A stretch of 64,000 nucleotides of DNA from Micractinium sp. NFX-FRZ (taxonomy: Eukaryota; Chlorophyta; Trebouxiophyceae; Chlorellales; Chlorellaceae), in the NCBI GenBank assembly GCA_029339195.1, contig JAPTJF010000046.1, positions 124,001 through 188,000 on the forward strand, given 5' to 3'. Shown in pieces: positions 23,319 to 35,162 of this stretch. The position numbers and the translations under genes are program-made. The first letter of the stretch is position 1. Every line of letters starts with the position of its first letter. The notes under the pieces are model-generated. The model was not told the DNA's origin, searched no databases, and saw only the letters and a program-made list of their open reading frames with translations.

Positions 23319-23450
23319 TCACTTTTGCTCGTGATTGATGGGCACCACTTCAACATGTATACCCCCTTTCAGAAAGTACATCGCAGCAAGCGAGGCTGCC
23401 AACTGTGGTAGGTAGGTCCGCCACGGCAAAGCCCGCATGAACCAAGGCAT
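23319..23450 (-). CDS. Mitochondrial microprotein, UQCC6/Brawnin-like (3' end uncertain)
   Basis: ATG at 23450 begins MPWFMRALPWRTYLPQLAAS, then LAAMYFLKGGIHVEVV. Vertebrate Brawnin (UQCC6), a short inner-membrane assembly factor of respiratory complex III, begins with a very similar TYL-x-x-[FL]-AASLLAM helix followed by E-V-V-H. Plant homologues carry the WRTYL form. Without splicing the frame stops after 43 codons at 23319. A consensus donor GTGAGT overlaps that stop (exon end 23323), so a second exon is likely, possibly 23221-23167. Several in-frame residues upstream to 23507 are open, but Met at 23450 matches the family start. The identification rests on a short motif recalled from memory. 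Confidence 0.45.
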   Translation of the reverse strand: MPWFMRALPWRTYLPQLAASLAAMYFLKGGIHVEVVPINHEQK

Positions 23451-24502
23451 TGAGATTTCAGATTTGAAGTGCCCGGTGCAGCGCCACTTGTCTGTTTCAT
23501 GCCGCAAAGCAGTTTCAGAGTCAGAACCCTGTCTAGTGTCGAACGACCCCTGCTCACGCTATGCCAATGGTGCGCCCACGGTGCCCGAGGTGCAACGCTG
23601 CCGCAGAGCGCGCCGCCTTCAGGCCGGTGGCCGCAGCCGAGCCGCCGGCGGTGCCCAGCAGACACTAGGACCTTGGCAGGCGTGCTGCTGTCATCGAGAT
23701 CGTCAATTTTTTGGTGCGTGTGTGAAAAGCAAGGCAGTTAGCGAAGCCGACGACCTCAGTCTCTAGGGACGGCATCTGCAGGGGCGCTCAGCGAGTTGGG
23801 TGCAGTCCCCCCTGCATGCTCACTGTCCAGCAATTGCGAAGCAATTTTCACAGAGGCAAAGGTCGCAAGAGAATGCGGTGCATGCGTGGCGGGCCGTGGA
23901 CAAGCATGCACCATGTAGCACAGTGCAGGGGCTGCGGAAGCCCTCTTTCCGGCTCGTGGAGGCGTCAGGTGCGCCTGGTAGCAGCGGGTAGCAGGTGCAG
24001 GCATGCTGGCCGAATGCCATGCTGCCGCGGGGAGGCTGTTGCGGGAGCAGCCGCGTTCAACGAACAGTGACAGCCGCACAGCGGACACTGCAGCGGTGGC
24101 TAGGGAAGCAGGGCGTCCGCCGCATCGGCCGCCCCTGCTGTTCAGCGGCGCACTCCTGGCCTCCTGCTAGGCCGCACACCGCGGTGGCTGGCGCCTGATG
24201 GACGCTGGGGACGGCGCGGCGGGGTGCAGACCGACCGCTATGGGGGAAGTGGCAGCAGGAGGCGGCCGGGTGGCGGCAAGCGGCGGTAGCACAGGCTCGA
24301 CTCCAGTCAGGCTGCGCTGGAGCAGCCGCATAGGCAGCGGCAGACACAAGCAGAAACACAGCCATCGGCACAGCATGGGTGCAGCAAGGTGCAGCGTTTG
24401 GGCTTGGTGGAGAAGACTCTCGCTTCAGGCCGCTGACTGCTGGCGGCCACCGTCCTGCGCCCGCGCTCTTCCCTCCGTTGCTGTTGCAGAGCAAGTGGCA
24501 AG
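23451..24502. other. Intergenic: 5' flanks of the microprotein and of eL34
   Basis: This holds the divergent promoters of the microprotein gene (-) and eL34 (+). A T-rich acceptor ending TTGCAG lies 12 bp before the eL34 ATG, so the eL34 5' UTR is probably split by an intron here. Open frames on both strands lack convincing composition. Confidence 0.4.
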
Positions 24503-26096
24503 ATGGTGCAGCGCCTCACCTACCGCAGGCGGCATAGCTATGCCTCCAAGAGCAACATCCAGCGGATTGTGAAGACGCCGGGTGCGCGGCCGAGGGGTAG
24601 CAGCAGCAGCCGGGGCGGGCAGCTTTTTGCAGTCAGTCCCATGCACGTGTCTGCTCAGCCGTGTGCCAGCTGGTTTGCAGCACCCGCAATAAGCGTCGCG
24701 AAGCAAACTGAGACACTCTTGTTCTATGCCTCTGCTGCTGTGCTCCTGTACAGCACCAGGGGCAGCAGACCGGCAGTTGAGCGCTGTGCCGGCCAGCTGT
24801 CTCCCGCCCGCCCAGCGGCTCGCCTGCCTTGTTCCGTGTTTCCACCTCATGCAACCCGGCATCTTTCACCTTCTGCAGGCGGCAAGCTGGTGTACCAGCT
24901 GGCCAAGAAGAAGACCACCCACCCCACTTGCCCCATCTCCGGCCAGCGGCTGCACGGGGTGAGCATGCCGGCGCAGGCAGCAGCATTGCAGGCAGCAGTG
25001 TGCAGTGGAGCGGCTGGCGCCTGGCTCAACGCCCTTCAGTGCCGATCTCGTGCCATGCCCGGTCCGTGCTTGCCTTTGCTTGCCATCGCCTGTTGCTGCA
25101 TGTGCCCAGCGCTCACCTGTGCTCCTCTCCTCCTGCCCGCCCCCACTTGCCCCCGCCCCTCGAGCAGCTGCCCGCCGTGCGCCCCAGCAGCCTGCACCGC
25201 ATCAACAAGAGCAAGAAGACTGTGCACCGCGCGTACGGCGGCCACCTGGCGGCAGGCGTGGTCCGGGAGCGCATTGTGCGCGCCTTCCTGGTCGAGGAGC
25301 AGAAGATCGTGAAGAAGGTGGGCGGGCGGGGCATGGAGGGGGCAGGTGGACGACAGGGCAGGGTGCAGGGCAGGCACACGACAAAGCATTGCGGCAAGGC
25401 AGCGTTGTCGTCTTGTCCTCAGCTGCAGCGCAGTTCAGCAGCACATTGTTGAGACGACGGCATGCAGCGCAACGCGCCGACCAACGGTGGTCGAGGATGG
25501 GAGGCGGTTCACCGGTCGGCCTCAGCGCGGGCTCAGCGCAGCCAAGGCAGTAGTGGAGCAGACATAGCGGATGCAAGTGACACAAGCTGGTCACGGCAAC
25601 GCTGACGGCAGGTGCAGCACCAGCAGCAGGCGGAGGCACGCGTTGTCGCACGCCTGCCTTAGCGCCCAGTGATAGCGCAGCTGGCTAGCAGCTTGTGTCG
25701 CACAGCGAGCCAGCAGCAGCGAGCACGAGATGTGCTGGCAGGCCCAGGGCAGGGCATGCGGTGACGGCTGTATCTGTGACTGGGAGTCAGAGCCTGTATG
25801 CCCCCTCAGCACCCCTCCTGTCACCGCCCAGCTGGCCGTTCGCAGGGCAGCGACGCAGTCGATCACGGTGCAAGCAGCAGCTGCAGCGCAGCGGTTTTGC
25901 AGCCCGCCTTTGCGGCGTGCTCTCACCTTCAGGTGCACATCATGTATCGAAGCTAATCATGAAGCTAATCATGTAGCGAAGCTCTTCCAACCCCCTTTCT
26001 CTCGTGCAGGTGCTGAAGCTGCAGGCCGCCAAGGAGGCTGCCCAGGCCAAGGCCGCCGCGGCAGGCAGCAAGAAGAAGAGCAAGAGCAAGAAGTGA
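24503..26096 (+). CDS. RPL34: 60S ribosomal protein eL34
   Basis: There are four coding exons. 24503-24581 reads [20 protein letters not shown]. The second reads [20 protein letters not shown] and ends GQRLHG. The third starts at 25170 with [20 protein letters not shown] and [20 protein letters not shown]. The last starts with [19 protein letters not shown] and ends in a Lys/Ser tail, TGA at 26094-26096. The Thr-His-Pro...Cys-Pro motif and the RAYGG motif are hallmarks of eL34. The length of about 130 residues is slightly above the usual 115-125 because of the C-terminal tail. It is a structural protein of the large cytosolic ribosomal subunit. The third intron is long (about 690 bp) and AT-richer near its end. 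Confidence 0.95.
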
Positions 26097-26157
26097 GCGC
26101 GCCTCACCAGCAGCGCATCACAGCCCACGGCTGTCGACCGGCAGCAGCGGTCGCATC

Positions 26158-26162
26158 ATGTA
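26158..26162 (+). terminator. TGTAA polyadenylation signal of eL34
   Basis: TGTAA occurs about 60 nt after the eL34 stop. Confidence 0.5.
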
Positions 26163-26722
26163 ACCCAGCTCTTCCACTGTGCCATTAGATAGAAGTGACA
26201 CAAGGAAAGGATGGGCCCCATGGAGGGCAGTGGGGTTGGTGCACAGCGATGTGCGGCGCCTTGGTGGTGGCCACCTGGCGGCAGCACCACAATGGCTGGG
26301 ATCGTGTCCTTGAACCGCGCCCCTGTTGCGGTTCTGACATTCAGGACATAACAGGTCGCTTTGGTGAGCGTGGCAGGCACTTCCTGCGCTTGCTGCGCCT
26401 CGATCAGAAAAGTCGCGGCCACTGGCCTGAGTGCCCACAGCAGCGGTGAGCGATCCGCGGATTTGCATGTGTCCTTCTGCTCTCGACGCCACTGCACGGC
26501 GGCCCAGTGCGACCGAAATGCCGTTGTGGCGGCACTAACACGGCCTTTTCGGGTGGGCGTGCTGCGGTTCAGCCGATAACGGGCAGGTTTCGGATCACAG
26601 GGGCTGCTAGCGAGGGAAGCTGCTTTGGCGCCCTGTGCAGCGCCGGTTCTGCCGTCCCCGCCGCTGCCTCCCACGCCGGGCTGGCCCTGCCCGCTGCTGC
26701 CCCACAGGCTGTCGCGGGACCC
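26163..26722. other. Intergenic: eL34 3' end and promoter of CRAL-TRIO gene
   Basis: No supported gene. The frame of the downstream gene is open back to an ATG at 26507, so its N-terminus could be longer than annotated. Confidence 0.4.
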
Positions 26723-29700
26723 ATGAGCGCCAACAAGGAGAACCAGGAGTCGGACCAGGCTGAGCTGCAGAGCGTGGCTTCTCCGCGCATCTCCAGCACC
26801 GGCGCTGGGGGTTCGGAGGACCCGTCGGGCTCTGTTCGTGCCACCCCGCCCTCCGCCCGCCCCTCGCAGCCCTTCCCGCAGGGATACGACCCGCACGACA
26901 TGCACCACTGGGGCGGCATGGGCCAGAGGCAGCCGCACGACGCGCGCAGCATTGCCTCCTCTGCTGCTGCTGACCGGGACGACAAGAGCATCTACGACCT
27001 GGAGCCGGGCGCGCTGGACGCGCACACCGGTGAGGATTTTGCTCGAGGGGGTTTGTTTGGAGCAGCCAGCAAAGGACATGCTGCCAGATCCACTCTTACC
27101 GTTTTTGTGCACCTGCCGTCGGCACGGCCAAGCGCGCCAGCACCCAGCTGGCTATGCCCAGCCGCTGGCAGCTGCAGCGCACTCCCCCCCTGGCTGCCTG
27201 CCCAGCTGACCTCTCCGTGGGTGCTGCCTGCTTTTGCTGTGATGTTGCAGAGGGCGAGGAAGAGGAGCACCACGACGATGACGAGCGGGATGATGATGAT
27301 GATGGGGAGGAGGATGAGGAGGAGCCTCAGGAGATCATGCTGACACAGGTGAGGGGTCAGCAAGAGCAGAGGGAGCGGGAGCGGACGGGCCGTTTGCCTG
27401 CCTGCCTGCCTAGGGGGGGTGGATGGAACAGCTTCTCTCATTGGCAGCCGTTGGTGGCTGCCAGGCAGGTATTGTGGTCAGCAGCAGGTAATGGGGGGCA
27501 TGAAGGAGGACGCAGGTCGGGGGGGTGCCTTGCGGGGCCGCCTGCTCATGCGCCAGCCAGCCTCGGCACCGCACGGTTGGCAGCCGACCAGTGGCTGCTG
27601 GTCCCTGGGCATGCCTTGCCGCAGGTGCAGGACAACATGCGCGGCATGCAGCTGCGCTCCGAGAGCAGCAACGTGGAGAGCACTTACAATGCCATGTCGG
27701 GCCCAGGCAGCTTTGCTGATGTGGTTGACCAGCTGGCAGACCAGGCGGTGGCTGGGGAGCTGAGCCCCCGACAGGCAGCCGTCGCCATCCGCAGCGCCAC
27801 TCGGCAGCGCGCCAGCGCCGGCGACGCCGCCAATGACGATGCAGACATGGGTGCCGGCGCGGCGGAGGCTGGCAGTCCGAGCGCCTCGGCGGCCGCCACC
27901 GCAGCGCTGACTGCTGATGGGCTGTCCATCGACGATGGCAGCGACAGCGTGTCTGTGTCTGGCGTGGCGCACTCCTCGCACTCCATTGAAGCTTCCCAGG
28001 ATGGCTGGCAGGCAGGCGGCACGGGCAGTGCTGCCCAGGGGGGCGCCGCAGGCGAGGGCGCGGGCGCGGGGGGGAGCAGCAGCGGCGGCGCCGACATGAT
28101 GGAGAGCATACCACTGGGTGGGACAGAGGAGGAGGAGGCAGCAGCGCCAGCGCCAGCACCACAGGCCGCAGACGTGGAGCCTGAGGCGAAGGAGGGGGAG
28201 CAGCCAGCAGCCGCGGCAGAGGAGCAGAAGGTGGCCGCCGCAAGCAAGGAGCAGGAGGAGCCTGTGGGTGCGGCAATGGAGGAGGAGCAGCAGCCGGAGG
28301 CATCTGCTGCACCCACATTGGCAGCAGGGCAGGATGCCCTTCTCGTCAAGCCGGCCGCAGCTGAGGAGCCATCCCCTGCCGCCGTCGCGGCCGCCGCCGA
28401 GCCGGTGCCCCGCACCACCTCCAATGCCAACTACAAGTCGCAGCTGATGCAGCAGCTGACAGCCAGCGCCAGCGAGGACGACATGGTGGTGTACTCAGCC
28501 GCGGATGCCGGCCCGCCCACGGCAGCAGCAGCCCCACAGGCGCCCCCCGCGGCCGCACGCTCGCTCTCCAACGGCGCTGCAGCAGCGACAGCTGCCGCTG
28601 CGGGGGCGGCCGAGTGGCCGGCAGCGGCGGCGGCGCAACGGCCGTCCCGCATGGAGCCTCTGTCTGTGGACAACGCAGGCCCGTCTGCCAGCACCAATGG
28701 CCGCCGCACCATGTCTGATGCTGACACAGCAGCGTCGCTGGCGGCCATCAACGCTGCCGGCGGCAGCAGCCAGGCAGCACCCGGCAGCAGCAACCCGCAG
28801 CAGCAGCAGCAGCAGCAGCCAGGGCTGCTGTTCCCGCCGTCATGGTACGAGACGTTCAAAGGTGCGGTGGGAGAAGGCCGGTGTGGGGCCAGCAGCTGTT
28901 GACATGACATCATGTCTGCAAGCTGCTGCACTTCCTTCTGCAATTAGAAAACAAAAAACACCGACGCTGCCACGTGTGCCCGCATCTGCATCTTGGCAGC
29001 TTATTTGCTCACTCTGGCCTGCCTGTGTGCCTGCGCCTGCCTGCAGGCCTGCTGTACATGGACGGGGTGGACGCGCTGGGCCGCCCCGTGGTGGTGCTCA
29101 ACGCTGGTGGGTGGGGATGGGAGCGTGGATGAGCGGTGCTCGCGGTGACTGGTCGATGGTTGGTAGATGGGAAGATGGCAGGGCAAGTGCTGTTCCCCTT
29201 GACCTGCCGAGGCCTGCTGGCATCCCGTGCTACTGCCTGCCTGCTTGCATCCTGCCCCGCTGCACTGCCAAGTCTCCTGCCACCCCTCCCTGCCATGTGA
29301 TCTCACGCCTGCGCCCCTGCCGCGCCGCCATCTCGCTTGCAGACGCAGTGCCAGCAAACATGAAGAGCAGCGCCCTGATCTTTGTCAAGGCACACCTGGA
29401 GCCGCTGGTGAACCAGGTGAGCAACCACAGCGTGCTGGGTCAATATTACAACCTTGGACTGCTGGCGGTTGACATTGATACTAGGTTGAGAACCTTGCTG
29501 GGTGCGGTGTGCAGAGCGAGTGGGACGGTGGCACTGCCTGCAAGCTCGCCCCGCTATGCGAGCTCTCCCGCCACCCCCGCCCTGAGCACGTCGCTGCCAC
29601 CCGCCGCCTGCAGGGCGACTACGTCCTGGTGTTCACCTCCCGCGGCCACACCAAGCTGCCCTCCATGTGGTGAGCCAGCAGCGCAGCAGGACTGGCCCAG

Positions 29701-30766
29701 TGGCGGGGCCGGGGGCGGCCATGCGGGGAGGGAGGGGGCCAGGTGTTGGGCGGAGTGCCAAGGTATGGAAGGGTGGAGCCAGCTGGCCACCACTATTTGT
29801 CGTTGCCAGCAACCAGCTCTCGGCCCCCAGCCCACCCCACTCCCGCCTCTCCCTGCTCCGCCCTTCTCTTTACCCTCCCGGCTCCTTCCGTCCTCCCTCC
29901 CTTGCCCTCACCCTGCGCCCACCTACACCTGCCCCGCCCCTCCCCCACCCGCATCCGCAGGATCATGGGCGCTTACCGCTCCCTGCCGCGCCCCTTCCGC
30001 AAGCACGTGCAGTACATTGTGCTGGTCAGGCCATCGAGTGAGCAGGCGGGGTGGGCAAGGGCAGGGCGGCAGTGGAGGGGGGTGAGCGTGGGAGGGCAGG
30101 CAGCAGGCATGTGTTGCACATTGTGCCAGTCAGGGCGTCAGGTGGGGGGGCGGGTTGGGTCAGGTGGCAGGGCAATGATAGCGGGTGTGCTGTTGGGCAT
30201 GGAGGTGCTGGCATGCAGGGCACACAGGCTGTTCTTCTCTGCCCTGCGAACCCGGCCCCCCAACACTTCTCTCCCACCTCCAGCCCTCCCTTGTGTACTC
30301 ACACTCAAACCTGTCCCGCCCCTGGCCTTCCCCGCAGCCTTCCTGCGCACCGTGCTGGCCTTCATGCGCCCCTTTGTCAGCAAGAAGGCGGGCCGCAAGA
30401 TCAAGCAGGTGGGTGGAAGGAGGCAGGGAAGGGGGGCAGGCAGCCTGCCACCCGGCTGCAGCGCGCAGCTGGGTGGGCGGGCAGTCTGGCCTGCTCAGCG
30501 TGCCCGCCGCCGCTGTGCTGCCCGGCCCCCTGTCTCTGCGGCTGGGGTTGCGGTCCCCTGCACTCATGCCCCACCGCCCGCAGCCTCAGTGCTGACCTCC
30601 CAGCATTCTGCCTCTATGATGCCTGCTGCAGGTGCAGAGCGTGCACGAGGTTTCAGAGGTGACGGAGGGGGAGGTGACGGTGCAGTCTCTGGGGTCGGCC
30701 TTCAATGCTGACCTGGCCGCTGACGAGGCAGCTGCTGAGGCGGCCAGCGGCGACCCGTCCCCATGA
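26723..30766 (+). CDS. CRAL-TRIO/BCH-domain protein with long acidic, low-complexity N-terminus
   Basis: The start is Met at 26723 (MSANKENQESDQAELQ); a frame-consistent Met at 26507 would add 72 residues. The N-terminal half is disordered: Ser/Pro-rich, then an acidic run EGEEEEHHDDDERDDDDDG, then Ala/Glu/Gln-rich sequence. The C-terminal exons carry the fold: GLLYMDGVDALGRPVVVLNA, VPANMKSSALIFVKAHLEPL, GDYVLVFTSRGHTKLPSMW, IMGAYRSLPRPFRKHVQYIV, FLRTVLAFMRPFVSKKAG and KIKQVQSVHEVSE, stopping at 30764. The pattern matches the divergent CRAL-TRIO (BCH-like) domain seen in caytaxin/BNIP2, GDAP2 and RhoGAP1, which binds small lipids or mediates GTPase interactions. No RhoGAP follows. The role is probably in lipid or membrane signalling. 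Confidence 0.75.
30004..30144 (+). repeat. Duplicated exon end with donor site in CRAL-TRIO gene
   Basis: The exon end encoding HVQYIVLVRPS with its GTGAGC donor (30004-30042) recurs diverged at 30108-30144 in the next intron, where it would encode HVLHIVPVRAS before a GTGGGG. Offset is about 104 bp. Confidence 0.75.
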
Positions 30767-31283
30767 GGGGCAGGCAGAGGCAGGGCAGCCACATGCCGCG
30801 TATGGGCTGTAGCTGCCAACCCCCCTGTGAATTCTTCCATGCATTGTTCACTAACACCCTTTTGGGACGCGCTGGTAGTATGTATTAGCAAGGGCACGTC
30901 AGTGCAAAGGTTAGCAGAGGGCACGAGGAGAGGGCTTGGAAGCTGGTTTGGGAAGGAAAGGACGACGTTGAACTCCTTTTGCAATCAGGGATGTGGGTGA
31001 GAGGCGAGACCAAGTGTGGGCCCAGGCAACACAATGAATAGAAGCTTAAGGCGGAGGAGTAGGAAAGAGTTGTCTTTGATTATGGGGGATGTCTTGGAAT
31101 GGGAAGGGCATGTGCAGAGTTGATATCAAGAAGCAAAATCAGTGCGGTCTGTGATCTGAAACACGGCTGGCAGAGGCATCCAATCTGCATGTTGCTCAGT
31201 GCGCCTGCCTGGGCACGCGGCACAGCAGCTGTCCTACAGATTGGCAGCAATGTGTGACGGTTGCTTCGCGCAACTTTTATTTC
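30767..31283. other. Convergent intergenic region
   Basis: This lies between the stops of the CRAL-TRIO gene (+) and the amine oxidase gene (-). It has long AT-richer stretches (30850-31200) expected of two 3' UTRs. Nothing else is seen. Confidence 0.4.
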
Positions 31284-34200
31284 TCAGGGTGCGGCCCCAG
31301 GCCGCGTGCCGTTGTTGCTCAGCTGCACGCACTGGCTGGATGGGTTGCCCCTGTCCAGGTGCACGCAGCCGGTGGACTGGGCGGGGGCGCGCAGCAAGTC
31401 GGTGGCGGCGCGTCGACCCGACAGGACTGCGCCGTGGGTGGTTGCCGGGAAGTCGGCGCGTGTGTGCTCCCCAGCAAAGAAGATGCGCTTGGAGGCCATG
31501 GGCAGGGCGACACTGCAAAAGGATGGGGGGGAGCGGGGCGGGCGGGCATGGGGTAGGGGAGGGTGACAGGGGGCGGGGCGGGGCCAACGCCTCTCAGCAG
31601 GCCCAGCACTGCCACAACACGGCAAGTGGTCAACAATATGGCAAGTGGGTACAACAAAACGGCATGTCAGCACAGCACAACGTGCGGGTCCCATGCCGCA
31701 CATGCGGCTGCCGCTGCCACTGCGCCTCTGCCACCCTGCTGTTTCCCCACACAGCACTCACTCGTTGCGTGCGCTTGTGGCGCCGGCGCCGCCCGTCTGC
31801 GGCCTCTTCACGTAGGAGTAGGATCCAAACGAAAAGGGGTCCTTCCCCCACGCGGTGACCGCGTAGCTCAGCGGCTCCGGCACCCGGCCGGCGCCAAACA
31901 TGGAGCGCAGCACCTGCAGGCACTCATCCTTGGTGGCTGCCGCATCCCGCTCCTCCAGCCTGGCGGCGTACTCGGCGGCATTAAAGGCCACCAGCACCGG
32001 CTGGCCTGCGGGTGTATGGTTGGCGGGAGCAGTTGGGGGGAGAGCGGCAGTGGGTAGGGTGTGGTGAGAGCAGGTGGGCAGGGACTCACCAAGCACCATG
32101 TGGCAGCCCAGCTGCTGAGCCCTTCCCTGATTCAAAGTTTGCCACCGGCACTGGCAGACACCCATAGGTGGGTTGCTGGAGGAGGCACAGCGTAAGCCAG
32201 CACGCCCAGGCAGGCACCCCTGATGGGCGCCACACTGTACAGCACATGCCACGGCGAGCCACGGCAGCCACAGCGCTGCCGCCGCACCCTCCCGCATGCC
32301 AATCCTCGCATGCAGTGGGGGAGAGGGGGCCGCACCTGTCACGGGCACCAGGCTGTAAAACTCGGACCATGCGCCGTCGCCCTGGGGGGCGATGCGGTTC
32401 AGCACCTCCAGGCTGGCGTCCCACCACACGCGGTCAAACACCATGATCAGCTGCACAGCAGACACAGCAGAAGGGGGCAGGCATACGTGGCGGGGCCAGG
32501 TGCAGCGGGTCGGTAATTGCGAGGTGAGCGCACAATGGCCTGGGCATGTGACGTCAGCACACACTGGTCTGTGCAGTTTGAGATGGGCGTCTCGGGCATG
32601 GGGTCAGGTCCCCCCAAAGCGGGCGGCAAGTTTGCACACACCCCTTGCTCAGCCCACGCCGCCACGCTCTCTGCGGCAACCTCTGTGCATGGCCCGCCCA
32701 CCTTGCTGGCCTCAATGATGTAACCCCCTCCCGCCTTGCTTGGCAGCCTCACATCCCGGCAGCTGCCCCCGGCACGATCTTCTGGCCGACCTCCCTGGTG
32801 CTGCTTGCTGACCGCCCTGTCACAACAAGCAGCATCCTGCACCCACCAACACACACAGGAGCCTGCGCCCACCCTGTTCACAACAACACAGGAGCCTGCG
32901 CCCACCTTGCTCAACACACACACACACACAACAAGCAGGAGCCTGCACCCACCTTGTTGAGCAGGCCCACGCCCAGCTGCCCCATCGCCTTCCTGTTGGC
33001 GGCGGGCAGGCCCGAGGGCAGGAAGCGGATGGCGCTACGCTGCAGCACGCCCAGCGGCACTGCCACGACAACCTGGGCAGCGGTGAAGGTGCCTCTGCTG
33101 GTGGTGATGGTGATGGCGGTGGGCTTGGAGGAGTCGATGGCGGTGACCTGTGCACGCACATGTTGCGATTTTGGAGGATTGATTGTTGTGGGTCAGGAAG
33201 AGGAGGAGGCTGTGTGGAGTTGGGGGGAGATGGGTGCAACACAGCAGTAGTGCCGGGCAGCCGCTGGGCGAGCGAGCAGGCGCGGTGCAGCACCAGCGGC
33301 AGCGCACAGCATGGGCTGCAATACTACTTGGCCAACCCAACCACCCCAAACCACCCGGCTTGTGCCCCATCTGCACATCCCAGCCCCCTGAGTGGCCTGC
33401 CGGGCGGGCGAGCGGGCACGGCGTGTGCACGGCACAATGCAGCAGCAGCAGCAGCAGCCACAGCACGGGGTGCGCTTCTCATGAGCGAGCCCAACCACCG
33501 CCCCACACGCCTCGTGCCCTAGGCTGTAGCCCCAGATTGAAATCAATGGTTGTAGCCCCAAGACTATGGCCCAGCCCAGCCACCCACCTTGTGCCCCAGC
33601 CGCACATCCAGCCCCCTGAGCAGCCACTCGGCCAGCCGCTGGTAGCCACCCGTCACCAGCTTGTCACCCCCACCCAGCTCGGACTCGTTGTCGTAAAAGA
33701 GGGACAGCTGGGAGGTGGGGCCAGAGTACTCGTGCTCGATGTTGGTGTTCAGGGCGTACCTGCAGCGGAGGCGGTGAATCAGTGGGAGCGGTGCGGTGGC
33801 GACACATTGGTTGGAGCGGCGGCAACATCTGTGGCATGGGAGACGGAAGGCGAGCGCCCAGCGGGCACGGCAGGCAGACACAACAGGCACACACGTGCAT
33901 GTGGGTGTGCGGCAGGCGGGGGCCGGGCGGGAGCTCACAGGAAGGCGAGGCGGTCCAGCCCGGCCAGCTTCCTCCTCCTGATGAACTCCTGCGCTACCGC
34001 TCCAAGCCCCGGGTCGCTGCTGCCGTCCAGCTCCTCCTGCTTTGCCACAATGAACGCCTCAAACTCCTCGAACAAAGCCTCCCACCTGCAGGCGGCACAG
34101 TGGCGGAACGAAGGTGGGAAGAAGGTGGGAAGTGGAACAGGTGGCATGCGGGGGCAGCACTGAGCTGCTCACACAGCCTGCCACCTGCGGCCGACAGGCA

Positions 34201-35162
34201 CGCGTGGGGGGGGAGGGGCACAGCGCAGGGGCAGGGGGCGAGGGTATGCCAGAGCTTTGCAGACAGACACGTGTGACATGCACGCTGAGGGGTACACCAG
34301 CCGAGTGCCTGCAGCGCCCCGCCACCTGCACCCCCATGCCTGCCCCCCCCGCCCCGGCCTCCCCACACCTGGCCTCCTGTGCATCTGCAGCCTCCGCGCC
34401 GCTGGGCAGGTACAGCTGCCCACTCTCGTAGTCTGTCAGCTGTTTGGCCAGGGACACCTTTGCCGAGGCTGCCAGCTGTACAACCGGGTTCCCACTCATG
34501 CCGTGCACCCAGCCAGCACCCAGCTCAGCGTTGACTTTGACCCCGCCCTTGCCGGTCAGCTGCTGCGTCCAGGTGCTGCACGCGGCGAAGCCAGTCAGAG
34601 GGTGGGGGGGAGAGCAGGTGGGCATGCCGTGAGAGCGGGCAGAGGGCGGCGGGAGAGGCGGGGGGCCGACGCCAGCGGTGAGGGCAGCGGCCGACAAGCG
34701 GGGTTGGGCAGGGCAAAAGCATGTGCTCCTTGCAATGGGCGGCCTGATGGTTGTATCATCCGCCCAGAGCGACGTGCGCGCCAGCACAAACAAAGAAGCG
34801 ATGTGTGGTGCCGGCGGGCATACGCAGGCGGAAAGTCAACGCCCACATTCGAAACGGTATCCACCGCCGCTCGCCCCTGCTCACCGGCCCCCGATGCGGT
34901 TGCGCCCTTCCAGCACGATGACTGACTTGGCACCCATCCTGTCTGCGATTTGCCGTGCGGCTGCAGCCCCGGCAAGGCCCGCACCAATGACAACAACGTC
35001 AGCCTTGGTGGTGCCTGCCGCCTCCGCCTCCGCCTCCTGCAGTTGCCGCCCAGCCGCGGCCCGCGCCCTGCGTCTGCCTCCTGCTGCTAGCACCTCCCAG
35101 AGAGGGAGGCACATGAGCAAAGCGAAGAGCAGCGGCGGCGAGAGGAGCGGGCGGGCGGGCAT
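31284..35162 (-). CDS. Secreted FAD-dependent polyamine (flavin amine) oxidase
   Basis: ATG at 35162 starts a signal peptide (LLFALLMCLPLWEVLAAGG). The Rossmann FAD motif follows: DVVVIGAGLAGAAAARQIAD with acidic VIVLEGRNRIGGR. Later exons give ELGAGWVHGMSGNPVVQLA, ALNTNIEHEYSGPTSQLSLF, GGYQRLAEWLLRGLDVRLG, VVVAVPLGVLQRSAIRFLP, LIMVFDRVWWDASLEVL, AVTAWGKDPFSFGSYSYVK and the C-terminal FAD motif RIFFAGEHTRADFPATTHGA, ending at TGA 31284. The GAGWVHG and GEHT motifs are typical of plant polyamine oxidases, which oxidise spermine or spermidine and release H2O2. The leader predicts apoplastic or vacuolar location, as for maize PAO. The donor after LGVGLLNK is repeated four times in tandem (32824-32963). 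Confidence 0.88.
32824..32963 (-). repeat. Four tandem copies of an exon-end/donor segment in polyamine oxidase gene
   Basis: The functional exon edge (about 32934-32963, exon ends at 32953) carries AGGAGCCTGCACCCACCTTG on the plus strand. Related copies lie at 32887-32916, 32855-32884 and 32824-32853. They are separated by CA-rich spacers, including a (CA)n run near 32912-32930. Each copy has a GTGGG donor-like core on the minus strand. Confidence 0.85.

Noticed and set aside
24057..24494. Minus-strand frame with a signal-peptide-like start (MAVFLLVSAAAYAAA) before eL34
   Set aside because: It lies in the eL34 5' region, has no family resemblance after the leader and shows no splice or poly(A) signals.
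26156..27112. 318-codon minus-strand frame over the eL34-CRAL-TRIO gap and the first CRAL-TRIO exon
   Set aside because: Most of it is antisense to a well-supported coding exon. The downstream part has no recognisable motif and overlaps the eL34 poly(A) region.
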